A stretch of DNA of 64,000 nt from Planctomycetales bacterium (lineage in GTDB: Bacteria; Planctomycetota; Planctomycetia; Pirellulales; Thermoguttaceae), in assembly GCA_007119795.1 (NCBI GenBank), contig SKOZ01000048.1:18318-82317 (forward strand), in the 5' to 3' direction. Each line of letters opens with the position of its first letter. The first letter of the stretch is position 1. The notes below the pieces were generated by a model that saw nothing but the letters and a program-made list of their open reading frames with translations, had not been told where the DNA came from and made no database searches. Made by a program: the position numbers and the translations under genes. Shown one piece after another: positions 10,801-19,546 of the stretch.

Positions 10801-12344
10801 TCGACCGGCGGCTGGAGGTATCGCGTCCGCGAAAGCCCGGCCAGCGTGAAAGGGATTGCCGCTATCGCGGCAGGCAGGGCCAAGAGGTCGAGCGCGCCTT
10901 CCCAGGGGAGGCTGCGGCGGGCCTGGGCGACGAGCAGCCCCACGGCTACGGCGGCGGCGAAGAATCCGGTCCCCAAGGCGATCAACGTCGCCCCCACGTC
11001 GGCCGGTGTGAAGCGGCCGGCAGGCGCCGCCGAGGAGGCAGGTGGCGCCGTCGGGCCGTCGGCGGCCGCCGATCTTCGGGCCTCCCGCGCAGGAAGGGGG
11101 AGAAGGTGCCAGGCCAGCGCCGCTGCGAAGACGAACGCCGGTACACAAGCCATACCGCCCAGCGCCCATGCCGCGGACCGGGCTTCCATCCGACCGGCCA
11201 GCCAGGCGGGATCGCTGAGGCGTGCCAGGACGAGCAGGAGGGCCGAGTTCCCTACGACGGCAGCCACCATCGGCCAGTGCCCCTTGGGTACGAGCACGCG
11301 CCCGGCCCGTTCCACGAGAAGAAGGAAGACGCCCAGCGAGACCAGCTCGGTCCAGAGCGTGAGAAGCGACCACTCCTCGCGCGACACGCCCGCCATGGCC
11401 AGCAGATTCAGCGGCACCAGCAGCGTGGCGATGGTCAGCAACCCGCGGCTGGTCGATTCCAGCCGCCAGCGGTGGTGGGCATACAGCCCCATCCCGAAGA
11501 CGGCCGAGGAGACGACCACGAAGATGAGGAACTGGAAGTGGGGGATGCGGTCCAGCGTCTCCCAGAGACTGACCACCAGTGCCACCGAGGAACAGACGAT
11601 CAGCAGCCCGCCGACGATCTCACCCCAGTGGATGTTCCGCTCCTCCATGAAGGCGGCCAAGGTCTCGGCCAGGGTCCGCCGCGGAGGCGTCGGTCTGGGA
11701 GCAGCCGGCGGCTGGCCGGCCGGTGAAGGGGGTAGCCCCGCCGGCTCGTCCCGCTGCAATTCCCTTTCCGACGTGCCCCCTCCGATCGCGGGTCCTGCTG
11801 GTGGTTCGTCCTGCGGCGCGCTGCCGTCGTCCCGGTCATGCATAGGGGGTTGGGGGGGGCGCGGCGGCGGTTCCACCACCGTTGCTGCCACGATCGGCGC
11901 CGCCTGCGACTGCGGCACCTCCCCGGCAGGACGAACATGGCTGTCCGTCACCACAGCCGGCTCGACGCCCCTTGGGCTTCCCGTCATGTCGAGGCGGCGC
12001 CGCTGGGCCAGCCGGTGCAGCTTCTCTTGATCGGCGCCCTCGATCAGTCCCTTCTCGGCGAGGCGCCGTACCTCGCGCGAGAAGGCCCTGATATCCTCGA
12101 TCTCCCGGCGTTGCGGGGATTGGCGGTCGTGCCCGCACCACTCGCAGGACTGGCCGGCTCTCCGGCTCCAATTACCGCAGAATGGGCATTCCCGCCCTGG
12201 GTCGCGCTGCACGGTCCCGAAACGAAACCAGCGGACCATGCCGGCCAAGAGCGAATAGATCAGGTGCCCGCTCACCACCCAGATGGTCAGAAAAGCGGCC
12301 AGGACGGCCAGAATCGTAACGGCCTCGAGCGGGTCCAACAACAT
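4878..12344 (-). CDS. Giant polytopic membrane protein (2488 residues), DUF2157-like
   Basis: A huge inner-membrane protein of unknown function. From ATG 12344 it begins with one helix (residues about 5-35), then a small zinc-ribbon-like pair CPFCG and CEWCGHD (about 52-72), a short charged helix and a Pro-rich linker (about 120-220). From about residue 230 to the end there are several dozen hydrophobic helices, Ala/Leu/Val/Trp-rich with few long loops. The segment entering the array (MEERNIHWGEIVGG and following) resembles DUF2157-type membrane proteins. Upstream in-frame codons to 12491 give a basic, non-hydrophobic extension and were not used. No transporter or glycosyltransferase motif was found. 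Confidence 0.85.
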   Translation of the reverse strand: MLLDPLEAVTILAVLAAFLTIWVVSGHLIYSLLAGMVRWFRFGTVQRDPGRECPFCGNWSRRAGQSCEWCGHDRQSPQRREIEDIRAFSREVRRLAEKGLIEGADQEKLHRLAQRRRLDMTGSPRGVEPAVVTDSHVRPAGEVPQSQAAPIVAATVVEPPPRPPQPPMHDRDDGSAPQDEPPAGPAIGGGTSERELQRDEPAGLPPSPAGQPPAAPRPTPPRRTLAETLAAFMEERNIHWGEIVGGLLIVCSSVALVVSLWETLDRIPHFQFLIFVVVSSAVFGMGLYAHHRWRLESTSRGLLTIATLLVPLNLLAMAGVSREEWSLLTLWTELVSLGVFLLLVERAGRVLVPKGHWPMVAAVVGNSALLLVLARLSDPAWLAGRMEARSAAWALGGMACVPAFVFAAALAWHLLPLPAREARRSAAADGPTAPPASSAAPAGRFTPADVGATLIALGTGFFAAAVAVGLLVAQARRSLPWEGALDLLALPAAIAAIPFTLAGLSRTRYLQPPVEAAWRTTTTAVALLGAMLAVASVALAWPHPMALAGIGAVNAAVLLFAAFRYRLPAVHGGAIACLGIAYLAAFHGLSHDFSGLARGELHWETLRLAASARSGTALSGFFLALAAAAEVLARRGRRRHGNVFALGAGVAALTGLVLVTFHGYLQGAGDALRAAILYGVYGGGSLALAARWRSSRFAYGGLGLLAAAPLWALWWASPGQVEVYWSTVLAAQAAVGVALGALIAPGTSRQAAHGIPLVRALTVFREPLLQVGEAVALVAAMAAGFAAVQRYFGDVQPVAVWPLATAALLAAIHFALGWLYRTPQRVLGGSILALLGLVYLAALYVPQAFALPWTTGLAIHATAALAAAALIGSGIFGGFMRRATPGESMRELQAVVVGPLGYSGLITSAATLASVAVEGWSQATPSAAVLAWVAALWLAGGVAWREARWFAAGQAVLVAAALAAVTAWLAARDPTFTLRRLFIEPHVAQSYGLALALLSLAWAAARIGVGRPHRDPATIATPSKVDSWRRILRALLDPPWGGVDRIVLHAVVVGHLFLLAFCILPGLRAELAGFVVAPAQTARALAAAGAEGWALWAVSLVALGLSTWDRGRENEPLAGLLLLASLAVLLAVPSVTATETASVLRWSMAAAFGLAAAGLCARRHLARGAAAMGARIETGPSARAAHAVALAVMAAPVLILTVVAVAIQWSGLPMGVPSGWFGRLSADVSYVVPLVAVAAGMVALAVRESSAGYAFSAGLVAKGAVALGYPLVLETYGIRFDFSHAVAWVQALTLAAALWALAWLGTRQWLPAWQDRRPSARALMTLQLVMGLVGIGLLIVSALLMMALFHPHAQALGVEVGSPLGWVAFAAVAAAVGWRQRLLHGWVAADGVGLAGMAAIAMLALSVQRYEPEWGYRALMLGWASYSVCVAATIWWMARALTLPEGLGPSQRLVEMAARWVRLAGLAAVVLGLKAAFLHEQPDEKLYAALAVATASAAGATMAFWQRREAWAFSAALGVNIGASLVVWHFHQDEGLGGWWIRLVQANVIASASVGLVWTAARGRIYRLGRPSLGESPLLGVQNALPMAGLVALLAVAVVGILAWPTDPPRWLAETGGPGGWTALLLTVGGALWYLSAVARRNALDAVGLLAVGAATLVAAMAVDLDGVGDQSAWLAYHFLLLGWPAAGAALLGVGWGWNAAVQAGMGSPWAWVGQLAGREAETTGGREHRKDGIEVASIVAWVGGTTTATLVFALSHSQEDPRGPWTPATAVLLAAVACGLSALWQRAPALVWLSGVSIAVAAALVGLSWQPLSLTAVVLAGVFGLATAAAVWTAVAIALPERIGDDEEEEQLGFAGAAVWTALFALVGIAAVQLVGNLTGGTHEIPPHLAWWAAGLVAVAFAVGLWERRETLAPCGLYAVGLVALTLTWDARGLESRQLAWAAMLELSGFILAAALAGRGVSAGREALRRMRIAAAEAPVAWFSPGQWALVVLAAVLAVWVSIDPAFEKAALSAGGTLALGRWAGPVGLTALFLATVFMAGSIREDPERAVAADFGLDRWPASRMTWQQGAFLSGMLLAATVGFASIDTALPLPWLHRTIAILTAAALATVVCGGLIGGVLPATGGWREAGHRFAPGAGAFSAAALALVLGQEVAHFDPGAATFPLTLPAIAAVLAVLVGMAVACLSAAVAPHRDPLGLSMAGRTAYVYTAEILLALAGLHLRITVPALFGLGFIERYWMVLVMTVAFAGAGLGEWFHRRGLPVLADPLWRTAAVLPLVPAVAFWFVPGANPATWLLMAVGYGVMAYARRSVLFAVLSIAAANLGLWVLWHRLEIAFVEHPQLWLIPPALIVLVAELVNHRRLTSAQSAGIRYMALSVIYVSSTADMFLAGIGESWHLPLVLMLLSVTGILAGIVLRVRAFLYLGATFLMVVLGTMIKYAAVDRARTWVLYVCGIVLGACILAIFALFEKRRNELLAAVERFREWEQ

Positions 12345-12759
12345 CGGATCAGGCCTTGCGGTAACGGCTGGGCATCGTTCCGTTCCGATCGCATACTCTG
12401 GCCGCCGGCCGCCGTCGTGCTGGTCTCTCCAGCGAAAGCCGGCCGAGTGCCGCGGGCGCGCCCGTGGAGACGAGCACCTGCTGAGGATCAAGGCTCGATC
12501 CCCGTGCCAATATAACGCGCCACCGCTGGAGACGCCCGCAAATGGGGGTTAAGAGCAAGCCGGAAAGGTGCTGCCCGTCCGCTTCAGGCCTGCTGAGATG
12601 GGACTCTCATGAGTTAGCCGCTTTGGGAGCTTCCAAGGCCAAGCGGAGGCAGAGTGGAGTGCCGGGGAGAAGGAAGAGCAATCGTGAATTCGCGTTGCCT
12701 CGTCTGCGACTCCTGCCGGGGACGGTGAGCTGTTGACCGGAGCCTCCAGCGGCGCCGAT
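12345..12759. other. Intergenic region, nothing recognised
   Basis: This 415-bp gap lies between the end of the HEAT-repeat lipoprotein gene and the start of the giant membrane protein, both on the minus strand. It should hold the promoter for the giant gene. I see no convincing -35/-10 pair, RNA or repeat, and the short reading frames inside resemble no protein. Confidence 0.5.
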
Positions 12760-14928
12760 TCAGTGGTCTGAGGTGGCCTCTTCCGATAACGCAGCCTTCC
12801 GATTCAGGTCCACCCGTATCGATAGCCGCGCCGATGCTACGCCCAACTTCAGTCGTGGATTGAAGGTCCGCGACTGCTGCAAAACCGCCAGCCGCGGCAG
12901 ACTCGCCTCCGTTCCGATTTGTCCAATTGCTCGCAGACAGTGGCGGCCAAGCTCCTCGTCCAAGTTTGGGTCTTCCAAGGCAGCAAGCAATGCCTGCTCA
13001 CCGTGGCTCCCCAGATCGCGGAGGGCACGGGCGGCATAGTCGTAGCTTTCCCGGAGCCGCGGCACCAACATGGTCGCCACCTCCGGATCATCCGTCGTAC
13101 CCAGAATCGCAAAGGCCTTTCTTTGCACGACGACGTCGGCATGCGAGGTAAGCTCGAAGACTCGGCGGCGCGCCGGGGGAATGTACCATCGGGCGACTAC
13201 GTCCATGGCACCATTTCTCGTCCACACATCGTCCACGAGGGGAAAGACAGTGCGCAGCACTTCGACGGTGAGGTCGGGCACAGGTTCAACCTTGAGCAGG
13301 TCCTTGAGGCCGCTGTCGACGAGACCAGCGTGTCCCTCCCGGATCTTCCGCAGCGCCGCGGCCACATGCTGGGAAGCGGTGAGCTCAGCCCCCTCGCCGC
13401 GCTGCCGGATGGCCTGCATGGTCTCATGCAAATCTCGCTCGTCGACCGGGTCGGACAGGGATCTGGTTTGCAGCAGATGATCGTGGCTTGCTGCTCCTCC
13501 CACGTCCGCCAAGAGCAGAAGAATGTTGCGCCGTGCCCACTCGTCCTCCGAGCGATCGAGCAAAGCCAGCAGGTGCGGTTCTGACTGCGCGCCGAAACGG
13601 CGGAGCGCATCGCCAACCTTCAACTCCCCTGTCGGGCTCTCCAGCATTTGCACCAGAGGCTCGATGGCGCGGGGATCATCGCGCTGGGCAAGCGCCAAGG
13701 CCGCATCGACGCGAATCGAGGAGTCATCGTCGTAGAGTATGGAGGCCAGAAAATCGTTCAAGTCATCGCCCCCTAAGGCCATCAAAGCCCTAATGGCTTC
13801 GCCCCTGTCGTGCTGCGGCCCCTGCACGGCAATCCGGCGCAGCTCCACTTCGACTCCGCCGCGAAGCGCTCCCAACTCGACGCTCTCGAGCAGCGAGAAC
13901 GCTCGCACCTTGGGCCCAGACCGCAGGTCCTCGAGTATCTGCTCGGGGGAGTTCCTTTCCTCGCGCTGAGCGGCCAGCCGGGCTTCCGCCCTCGCCTTGA
14001 AATCGACGAAGAGGTTCGGATCGAGGACGATCGATACGAGCCGCCGCTGGAGGTCCACGCCGACGTGGGAACCGATCGCCAACTCGCCCGGGAGCTGTTC
14101 GATGCTCCGCACGTTCAGCAGGTGGAATGTGGCAGGAGCGTTCGGGATCGGCCGATGCTGGACCTGGAGTTGCGGCGCCCGTTTCCCGATATGCTCGATC
14201 AACCGCGGGACCATCTCGGCGCCGGCCTCGTGGACTACCAGGAGCACCGCTTCGGGCGGGACCTCCCCGATTTCCAGTCCCACCATCCGAGGGATCTCGG
14301 GCGCCCGCCGCGTCAGGGAAGGTGGCGGGCGCGGTCCGCCTCGTTGGGCACTCAAGTCGTGCCCCTCCAGGCTGGCCCGAATCCGGACGATCCGCCTGGT
14401 GGCTTCCACCTCATACTCGCCCAGATCGAGGGCACGGGCGAACTGATCCAGGTCGGTGACCGGGGCGGCGTAAGTGACTGCCCGCTCCCCTTGCCAGTGG
14501 CTGAACCGCTCCAACCGCCCACCTGTGCGTCCCAGGCGGTCGTGCAACAGCCGGTTGTATTGGGCTGGGAAGGGCTCGACCACCAGCGCCACGACCGCGT
14601 CGGGCCCGTACTTGGCGACCAGGTGGCTGACTGTCTCCCTCGGAGTCGCCTGCGCGAACTCCGCTCCCTCCCGGCTGGAAAGCGCCCCGGCGACCTCGAC
14701 GGGAGAGATCACATAGGGCTCCGTGGCAGGGGCAACGACCGATTCCGAGGTGCCGTCGGTCGGCTGCGAGCACCCCACAACTGCCAGGGCCACGGCCAAG
14801 GCGACCGCTCCTCGGACGAGCCGGTTCGCACGCGCTGCGCATTTCGCGCCGCCGGCCGGCTGTGTCAGAAGGAATCCCCGCGGCGGTGCGCACGAGCTAC
14901 CCGCCGCCCGATTGAAAGAGTTCCCCAT
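12760..14928 (-). CDS. HEAT-repeat lipoprotein
   Basis: A 722-residue exported protein. ATG 14928 is preceded by GGGAG. Residues about 33-52 form a hydrophobic signal ending in the lipobox VVGC, so it should be lipid-anchored. The middle (about 60-350) is a domain I do not recognise. Residues about 360-700 are HEAT/PBS-lyase-type helical repeats, visible as recurring Ala/Leu helices with segments such as IRVDAALALAQRDDPRAIEP. Such repeats are protein-interaction scaffolds. It stands alone, with gaps on both sides. A longer reading to 14991 is possible but lacks a ribosome-binding site. Confidence 0.8.
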   Translation of the reverse strand: MGNSFNRAAGSSCAPPRGFLLTQPAGGAKCAARANRLVRGAVALAVALAVVGCSQPTDGTSESVVAPATEPYVISPVEVAGALSSREGAEFAQATPRETVSHLVAKYGPDAVVALVVEPFPAQYNRLLHDRLGRTGGRLERFSHWQGERAVTYAAPVTDLDQFARALDLGEYEVEATRRIVRIRASLEGHDLSAQRGGPRPPPSLTRRAPEIPRMVGLEIGEVPPEAVLLVVHEAGAEMVPRLIEHIGKRAPQLQVQHRPIPNAPATFHLLNVRSIEQLPGELAIGSHVGVDLQRRLVSIVLDPNLFVDFKARAEARLAAQREERNSPEQILEDLRSGPKVRAFSLLESVELGALRGGVEVELRRIAVQGPQHDRGEAIRALMALGGDDLNDFLASILYDDDSSIRVDAALALAQRDDPRAIEPLVQMLESPTGELKVGDALRRFGAQSEPHLLALLDRSEDEWARRNILLLLADVGGAASHDHLLQTRSLSDPVDERDLHETMQAIRQRGEGAELTASQHVAAALRKIREGHAGLVDSGLKDLLKVEPVPDLTVEVLRTVFPLVDDVWTRNGAMDVVARWYIPPARRRVFELTSHADVVVQRKAFAILGTTDDPEVATMLVPRLRESYDYAARALRDLGSHGEQALLAALEDPNLDEELGRHCLRAIGQIGTEASLPRLAVLQQSRTFNPRLKLGVASARLSIRVDLNRKAALSEEATSDH

Positions 14929-15020
14929 CTTGCCCGCTCCCTTAGAGTCAGCCGCAGGAACCGCCGCAAGACAGGTTAGCCACCAGTCCACAGAGCGTCA
15001 AGCCAGCGGCGGGACAGCCT

Positions 15021-15809
15021 CTAAGCGATCAGTCGCGGCCGCGGCGGGGCGCCGAGGCACCAGGGGCCCTCCGACCGGCTGGTTTCCGGCAACCCTGAGG
15101 GCAGCGGCGCGCCGGCGCGGAAGAGACGCTGCTGTTCGGCCCGGCGCTTCTTCGACTCCGCCCAGGTTTCAGCCTCAATTGTGAGCTGGTTGAGAAGCGT
15201 CTCGACCCGTTGCCGGTAGTCCTCCAGTGCGGCGCGGTCCAGGCCGGGGGGGACGTGAATCGGCCTGCTGGTAACGGCTCGGGCCCGCGAGTAGGGCTTG
15301 GGGATGGCGAAGCGGTCCCAGCTATGGACCCGCCAGGGCCGGTCGTAGCCGAAACCCATGGCCACCAGCGGCAGCCCGAGGCGCGACGCCAGATAGACGC
15401 ACCCCGGCGCGAGATGGCGGCGCGGTCCGCGCGGTCCGTCCGGAGTGATCGTCAGGTGCATGCGGCGGCTGCGGCGGAGCATCTGCCGCAGGGCCGCCAC
15501 CCCCCCGCGGGCCGTAGAGCCGCGGATGAAGTCGAATCCCAGGTGGTAGGCGCCGCGGGCGAGGATTTCCGCATCGCGGTGTCGGCTGAGTAGCATCGTG
15601 AAGTTGCATCGCCCGCGGAGGAAGATGGGCATGGCGATGTACTCGTGCCAGAAAATGTAGATCTTCTGGCCCTGGCACTCCGGAAAGATCGGGTCGATCG
15701 CCGCGTCGTGGTAGACGACCTTATAGTCGAGCGTAGCCATCCAGGCGCGGAGGGCGCCGGAGGCCAAGAGTCCGCCCAGCTTGTGCAGCAGTGGATTGGA
15801 GATCCGCAT
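15021..15809 (-). CDS. DUF374 family lysophospholipid acyltransferase-like protein
   Basis: A 262-residue protein of the DUF374/LPLAT superfamily, expected to transfer an acyl chain to a lipid or lipid A-like acceptor at the inner membrane. Family motifs are clear: LLSRHRDAE (73-81), RGSTARGG (96-103) and TPDGPRGP (122-129). The start ATG 15809 lies 5 bp after the dapF stop, so the two are probably co-transcribed. A longer reading into dapF is open but would overlap that well-defined gene. The C-terminal 35 residues are Pro/Arg-rich and probably unstructured. Confidence 0.85.
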   Translation of the reverse strand: MRISNPLLHKLGGLLASGALRAWMATLDYKVVYHDAAIDPIFPECQGQKIYIFWHEYIAMPIFLRGRCNFTMLLSRHRDAEILARGAYHLGFDFIRGSTARGGVAALRQMLRRSRRMHLTITPDGPRGPRRHLAPGCVYLASRLGLPLVAMGFGYDRPWRVHSWDRFAIPKPYSRARAVTSRPIHVPPGLDRAALEDYRQRVETLLNQLTIEAETWAESKKRRAEQQRLFRAGAPLPSGLPETSRSEGPWCLGAPPRPRLIA

Positions 15810-15814
15810 ATGCC

Positions 15815-16657
15815 CTACAATGCTTCTTCGGGCCATTCGCCGGAGAAGACCTCCACGGCGGGCCCGGTCATATAGACGTGGTTGTCTTCGCCCCAACGGA
15901 GCTCCAAGTCGCCTCCGGGCAGATGCGTTAGAAGCTCCCGCCCCGTCCGCCCGCACAGCACTCCTGCCACACAGACGGCGCTGGCTCCGGTGCCGCAGGC
16001 AAGCGTTTCCCCCGAGCCGCGCTCCCAGACCCGCACGCGGACCTCGCGAGGCGAGAGCACCTCGACGAACTCCGCGTTCACCCGCTGCGGGAAGTGCGGA
16101 TCCCGTTCCAGCTCCGGTCCCAGCCCCAGCACCCATTCGTCGCTCAACCGGTCCACGTAGGTGACGCAGTGGGGGTTTCCCATGGAGACACAGGTTAGCC
16201 GCAACACCCTTCCGGCGACGTTGAGTTCGGCGTCGACCACCGGGTCGCCCGGAAGGGTGGTGGGGATGCGGGCGGCTTCGAGCACGGGCTCTCCCATGTC
16301 GACGCGGACCCTGGCCGCGTGCCCTCCCTCGACGGAAAGCTCCAGGTCGAGAACCCCCGCGGCCGTCTCGATTCGCAGCGAGCGCCGCGGGGCGATGCCG
16401 TGATCGTGGACGTACTTGGCCGCGCAGCGGATGCCGTTACCGCACATTTCGGCCTCGGAGCCGTCGGCGTTGAACATCCGCATGCGGGCGTCGGCCGTTT
16501 CCGAAGGGAGGATGAGAATCAGGCCGTCGCCGCCGACGCCGAAATGGCGGTCGGCAATCCTCCTGGCCAGGGCCGCCGGGTCGCGCGGTGCCGGCTGCGC
16601 GAAGCAGTCGAGATAGACGTAGTCATTTCCCGCCCCGTGCATCTTGGTGAACTGCAT
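15815..16657 (-). CDS. dapF: Diaminopimelate epimerase
   Basis: Converts LL- to meso-diaminopimelate in the lysine and peptidoglycan pathway, in the cytosol. 280 residues, normal for the family. The two catalytic cysteines are C72 in EMCGNGIRC and C221 in LACGTGAS; the opening [13 protein letters not shown] and GVGGDGL are diagnostic. It is followed 5 bp later by the DUF374 acyltransferase gene. No other dap genes are in view. Confidence 0.96.
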   Translation of the reverse strand: MQFTKMHGAGNDYVYLDCFAQPAPRDPAALARRIADRHFGVGGDGLILILPSETADARMRMFNADGSEAEMCGNGIRCAAKYVHDHGIAPRRSLRIETAAGVLDLELSVEGGHAARVRVDMGEPVLEAARIPTTLPGDPVVDAELNVAGRVLRLTCVSMGNPHCVTYVDRLSDEWVLGLGPELERDPHFPQRVNAEFVEVLSPREVRVRVWERGSGETLACGTGASAVCVAGVLCGRTGRELLTHLPGGDLELRWGEDNHVYMTGPAVEVFSGEWPEEAL

Positions 16658-16720
16658 GGCCGCCGCCCGACGCTACCGCCAGTCCTCGCCGAAGGGCCCC
16701 GCGGCCCTCAAATAACGGGA

Positions 16721-17917
16721 TTATTGTATGCCGGATGCGGCGGGCTCGCCAGTGCTGCCGGCCGGCTCATCCGCCGCGTAGAACCGCCGGGCGACCTCTT
16801 CGGCGTGGAAGAGGAGCCATTCGGAGCGGGTGTAGATGGCGTGGCCCGCGAAGTGCTCGCCGATGTCTCCCTGCGCGGGCCCATAGTCGACCAGGAGGGT
16901 CTCGCCCTCCGCGGGCACGGCGGGTCCGGTGGCCGGGGGGTGGGGGGGGTCGATGCGGAGGATCCTCTTCAGGCGGCGTTCGGCCATCCGGCTTCGCCAG
17001 GCGAAGACGCTCGGGGCCGGTTCGCAGGAGCCGCCCGCGTACCGTTGATAATAGTCCCCCCCCCGCGCGGCCAACACGTCTTCGATCGGTGGCGCGGCCG
17101 CCGGTTCCTCCGGCAGATCCGCTTCCCGGCGGGGTTTCGCGCGGCGGTGGATGAAATGCATGAGCCGCCGGCTTCCCTGTGGATGCCAGCCGTAGCGGAC
17201 CGGCGTACCGAAGGTGACGATGTCCACGGCTGCCGCCAGGCGGCGGCGCTGGGCGTCGTCGAGGAGCACCTCGCAGACGCGCTGCCAGACGGGGATGTCG
17301 ACGCAACCGACGAGGGGCCACCGGTAATAGATGCCCGCGGCCGCGAAGAAACGCGTGATTCGCTCCCGGTCGCCGCCGAGCAGGGCAGTGAGCAGCGCGA
17401 AGACGTTGCCCGCGTGCCCGTGCCCCCAGAGAAGCACTTGACCACCGCACTCGAGCGAATGGCCGAGCACCGCATCGACCAAGCGCACGGCGCCGTCGGC
17501 CCGCGCGATGTGATGGTTCTCGCTCCACCAGGTGAAGCGGCGAACGTCGATCGGCGTGCTCCCCCGCGGGTTGACGGCTGCGCGGAAGCGGGCCACGTAC
17601 TGTTCGGAGTACTCCGCCGTGCTCCCCACCAGGCGGCTCACGATCCCGGCGATTGCCCGCCGTCCCGCCGCCCCCGCCGATTCGCTCCGCCGTGCCAGGG
17701 TGAGAAGCACCTCGGCTACCTCGGGGCCGAGCAGTCCGCCGTCGAGGACGAAGACGGCCGAGACCCCGGCCGCTCGCAGCCGGCGGCCCACGACAAGCAT
17801 CCGCTGCCGAAAGGCCTCACTGCCGACGGGCGGAAACCCGCCGGGTTGCAGCGGTGCCCGCCGAGAAGTGGGGGGCGTGGCCGTGCCCGCTACTCGAATG
17901 CGGCTCTCTCGATGCAT
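16721..17917 (-). CDS. Hypothetical protein with GHGHAG motif (possible alpha/beta hydrolase)
   Basis: 398 residues from ATG 17917. The segment VLLWGHGHAGNVFALL (about residues 172-187) resembles a nucleophile elbow of the alpha/beta-hydrolase type with His in the Ser position, and TFGTPVRYG is typical of lipase-like folds, so a hydrolase fold is possible but unproven. The start is uncertain: ATG 17917 makes the gene overlap the upstream metallophosphoesterase by 101 bp in another frame, whereas an internal ATG at 17800 would leave a 16-bp gap. A TTG at 17953 is also open. Co-transcription with the phosphoesterase is likely. Confidence 0.7.
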   Translation of the reverse strand: MHRESRIRVAGTATPPTSRRAPLQPGGFPPVGSEAFRQRMLVVGRRLRAAGVSAVFVLDGGLLGPEVAEVLLTLARRSESAGAAGRRAIAGIVSRLVGSTAEYSEQYVARFRAAVNPRGSTPIDVRRFTWWSENHHIARADGAVRLVDAVLGHSLECGGQVLLWGHGHAGNVFALLTALLGGDRERITRFFAAAGIYYRWPLVGCVDIPVWQRVCEVLLDDAQRRRLAAAVDIVTFGTPVRYGWHPQGSRRLMHFIHRRAKPRREADLPEEPAAAPPIEDVLAARGGDYYQRYAGGSCEPAPSVFAWRSRMAERRLKRILRIDPPHPPATGPAVPAEGETLLVDYGPAQGDIGEHFAGHAIYTRSEWLLFHAEEVARRFYAADEPAGSTGEPAASGIQ

Positions 17918-19313
17918 GGCTGGCTTTCCCGGAATCGATGCGATGAACGGCAACGTCCAGGGGCTTCAGACCCAGCGTCGCCGACCAGGTTTCAAAGGGC
18001 CGGCCGCCCCGCTCGTCTCCCTGGTAGAAGGCCAGGCAGCCGATCGTCTCGGCACCCACGAACTCCGCCGCGCGTCCGGTGACCTGCGTGGGCCTGTAGA
18101 CCCGCCGCCAGGTCCCGGCGTTGAAGTAGATCTGGCTGAGCACGAAAGCCTCGGCGTGGCTGGCCTCCAGGGGGAGGCACTCCGCCTGGTGTGTATGGCC
18201 GAAGACGACGTGGCGGGCGCGGCGGTTGCGGAAGTCGGGCTCGGCCAGGGCGTGGGAAACGTAGGAGGGAGCTGCCGCTCCGCGGAGATCTGCCAGCCAG
18301 GCGGCGTTGGCCGCGGCCCAATCGCCCCGCGGCCGGTGCCCGAAGGCCAGTGCCCGCCGCAGCGCGTCGGCCAGTCCAGGGAGTCGCCCCGGCCCCGCGC
18401 GGCCGACGAAGTCGAGGGCCAGTAGATCCTCGACCAGCCCGTCCCAGACTGCTTTCAGCCGGCGCCGCTGCGCCGGCTGCGGGCATGTCCGCTCCAGCAC
18501 CCCTTCGAGCCAGGCCGGCATCATCGCCAGGGGGTGGACGTGGTCCAGTTCGCGGATGGCCGCGACGGCCGCAGCAGGCAGCTCTTCGGCCAGGGCCTGC
18601 TCGATCTCGACGGCGAAGCGGACGGCCAACTCGATGACCAGGGCGTCGGTCAGGCTGGCCGTGCCGCGGTCCTCTTCGAAAGCCAGGGGATCAAAGCAGT
18701 CGCCGTGACGCGCCGCCACCTTGTGCCGTCTCATGGCGGCCAGCAACTCGTCGGCGTCGGTCATCTCGTGGGGAAACGGCTGCTCTCCGCGCCCGCGGAG
18801 CCCCAGGGCGCGTACCACCAAGGTGCGCGCCTCGGCAAAAGACGCCCCGGGAACGTGCAGGAACCAGTCGTGGTCGCCCACCAGATAGTGGAGCCGCACT
18901 GCCACCGGATGCTCTTCGCTGGTCGCCGCGGGCCGGCCGGCGCGCAACCCCGGCGGGACGCGAAGCCCCCCTTCCGCCGCCAGAGCCCGCAGTTCCGACA
19001 GCGCCGCTTCGTTGTGGGCCAGAAGTTCGGCCGTGATCCGCGACACCTGTTCCGCCAACTCCTCGGGGTGCGACCGGTCCCAGGGGCGCACGTCGCCCCC
19101 GGCGGTCCACCGCGACGAGTGGAGCAGGTCGAGCACGTCGCCCAGCAAGACGATGTCGACTTGCTCGACGGGCCGGTAACCCCCGTCGCACCGCCACGAC
19201 GCGGCCTCGGCCATCGCTCGCAACTGCCCCACAAACCGGCGCACCGCTTCCGGGGAAACCGTCTCGCTGACGGTGCCGTCGGTCAAGTGCAGGTCGCTGA
19301 CGATAACGAGCAT
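17817..19313 (-). CDS. Calcineurin-like metallophosphoesterase
   Basis: A 498-residue two-metal phosphoesterase. Metal-binding blocks appear in order: SDLHLTD (D/H, residues 6-12), LLGDVLD (GD-x-x-D, about 57-63), VGDHDWF (in place of the usual GNHD) and FGHTHQAE (GH-x-H, near residue 390). Substrate unknown. No signal peptide, so probably cytosolic. ATG 19313 is chosen because the DLH motif then starts at residue 7 as in relatives; a longer reading to 19355 adds 14 residues. The last 60 residues are low-complexity and overlap the next gene. Confidence 0.87.
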   Translation of the reverse strand: MLVIVSDLHLTDGTVSETVSPEAVRRFVGQLRAMAEAASWRCDGGYRPVEQVDIVLLGDVLDLLHSSRWTAGGDVRPWDRSHPEELAEQVSRITAELLAHNEAALSELRALAAEGGLRVPPGLRAGRPAATSEEHPVAVRLHYLVGDHDWFLHVPGASFAEARTLVVRALGLRGRGEQPFPHEMTDADELLAAMRRHKVAARHGDCFDPLAFEEDRGTASLTDALVIELAVRFAVEIEQALAEELPAAAVAAIRELDHVHPLAMMPAWLEGVLERTCPQPAQRRRLKAVWDGLVEDLLALDFVGRAGPGRLPGLADALRRALAFGHRPRGDWAAANAAWLADLRGAAAPSYVSHALAEPDFRNRRARHVVFGHTHQAECLPLEASHAEAFVLSQIYFNAGTWRRVYRPTQVTGRAAEFVGAETIGCLAFYQGDERGGRPFETWSATLGLKPLDVAVHRIDSGKASHASREPHSSSGHGHAPHFSAGTAATRRVSARRQ

Positions 19314-19546
19314 GGCGCAAATCCTCCGCGCCGCGGTCTCCGAACCGGATGCCACGTATTTTGGCTTATCGGCGCCGGGTGATAACGGACATGAGGCTTG
19401 TTTGGCCTGTAACCCTCCCGTCGACCCCCAGGCAGCACCGCGAGCGGCGCGGTGCCGCGAAACGCGCCGCTCCCGCGGCGGCGCCCATCGCTCCCCCGCG
19501 AGGACCCTCCGAGGGACGGGCTATCCGGGCAATCGCCTCTTTTCGC

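Noticed and set aside
12542..12736. A 64-codon plus-strand frame between the giant membrane gene and the HEAT lipoprotein
   Set aside because: No ribosome-binding site, no recognisable similarity, and it does not show the codon pattern of the neighbours.
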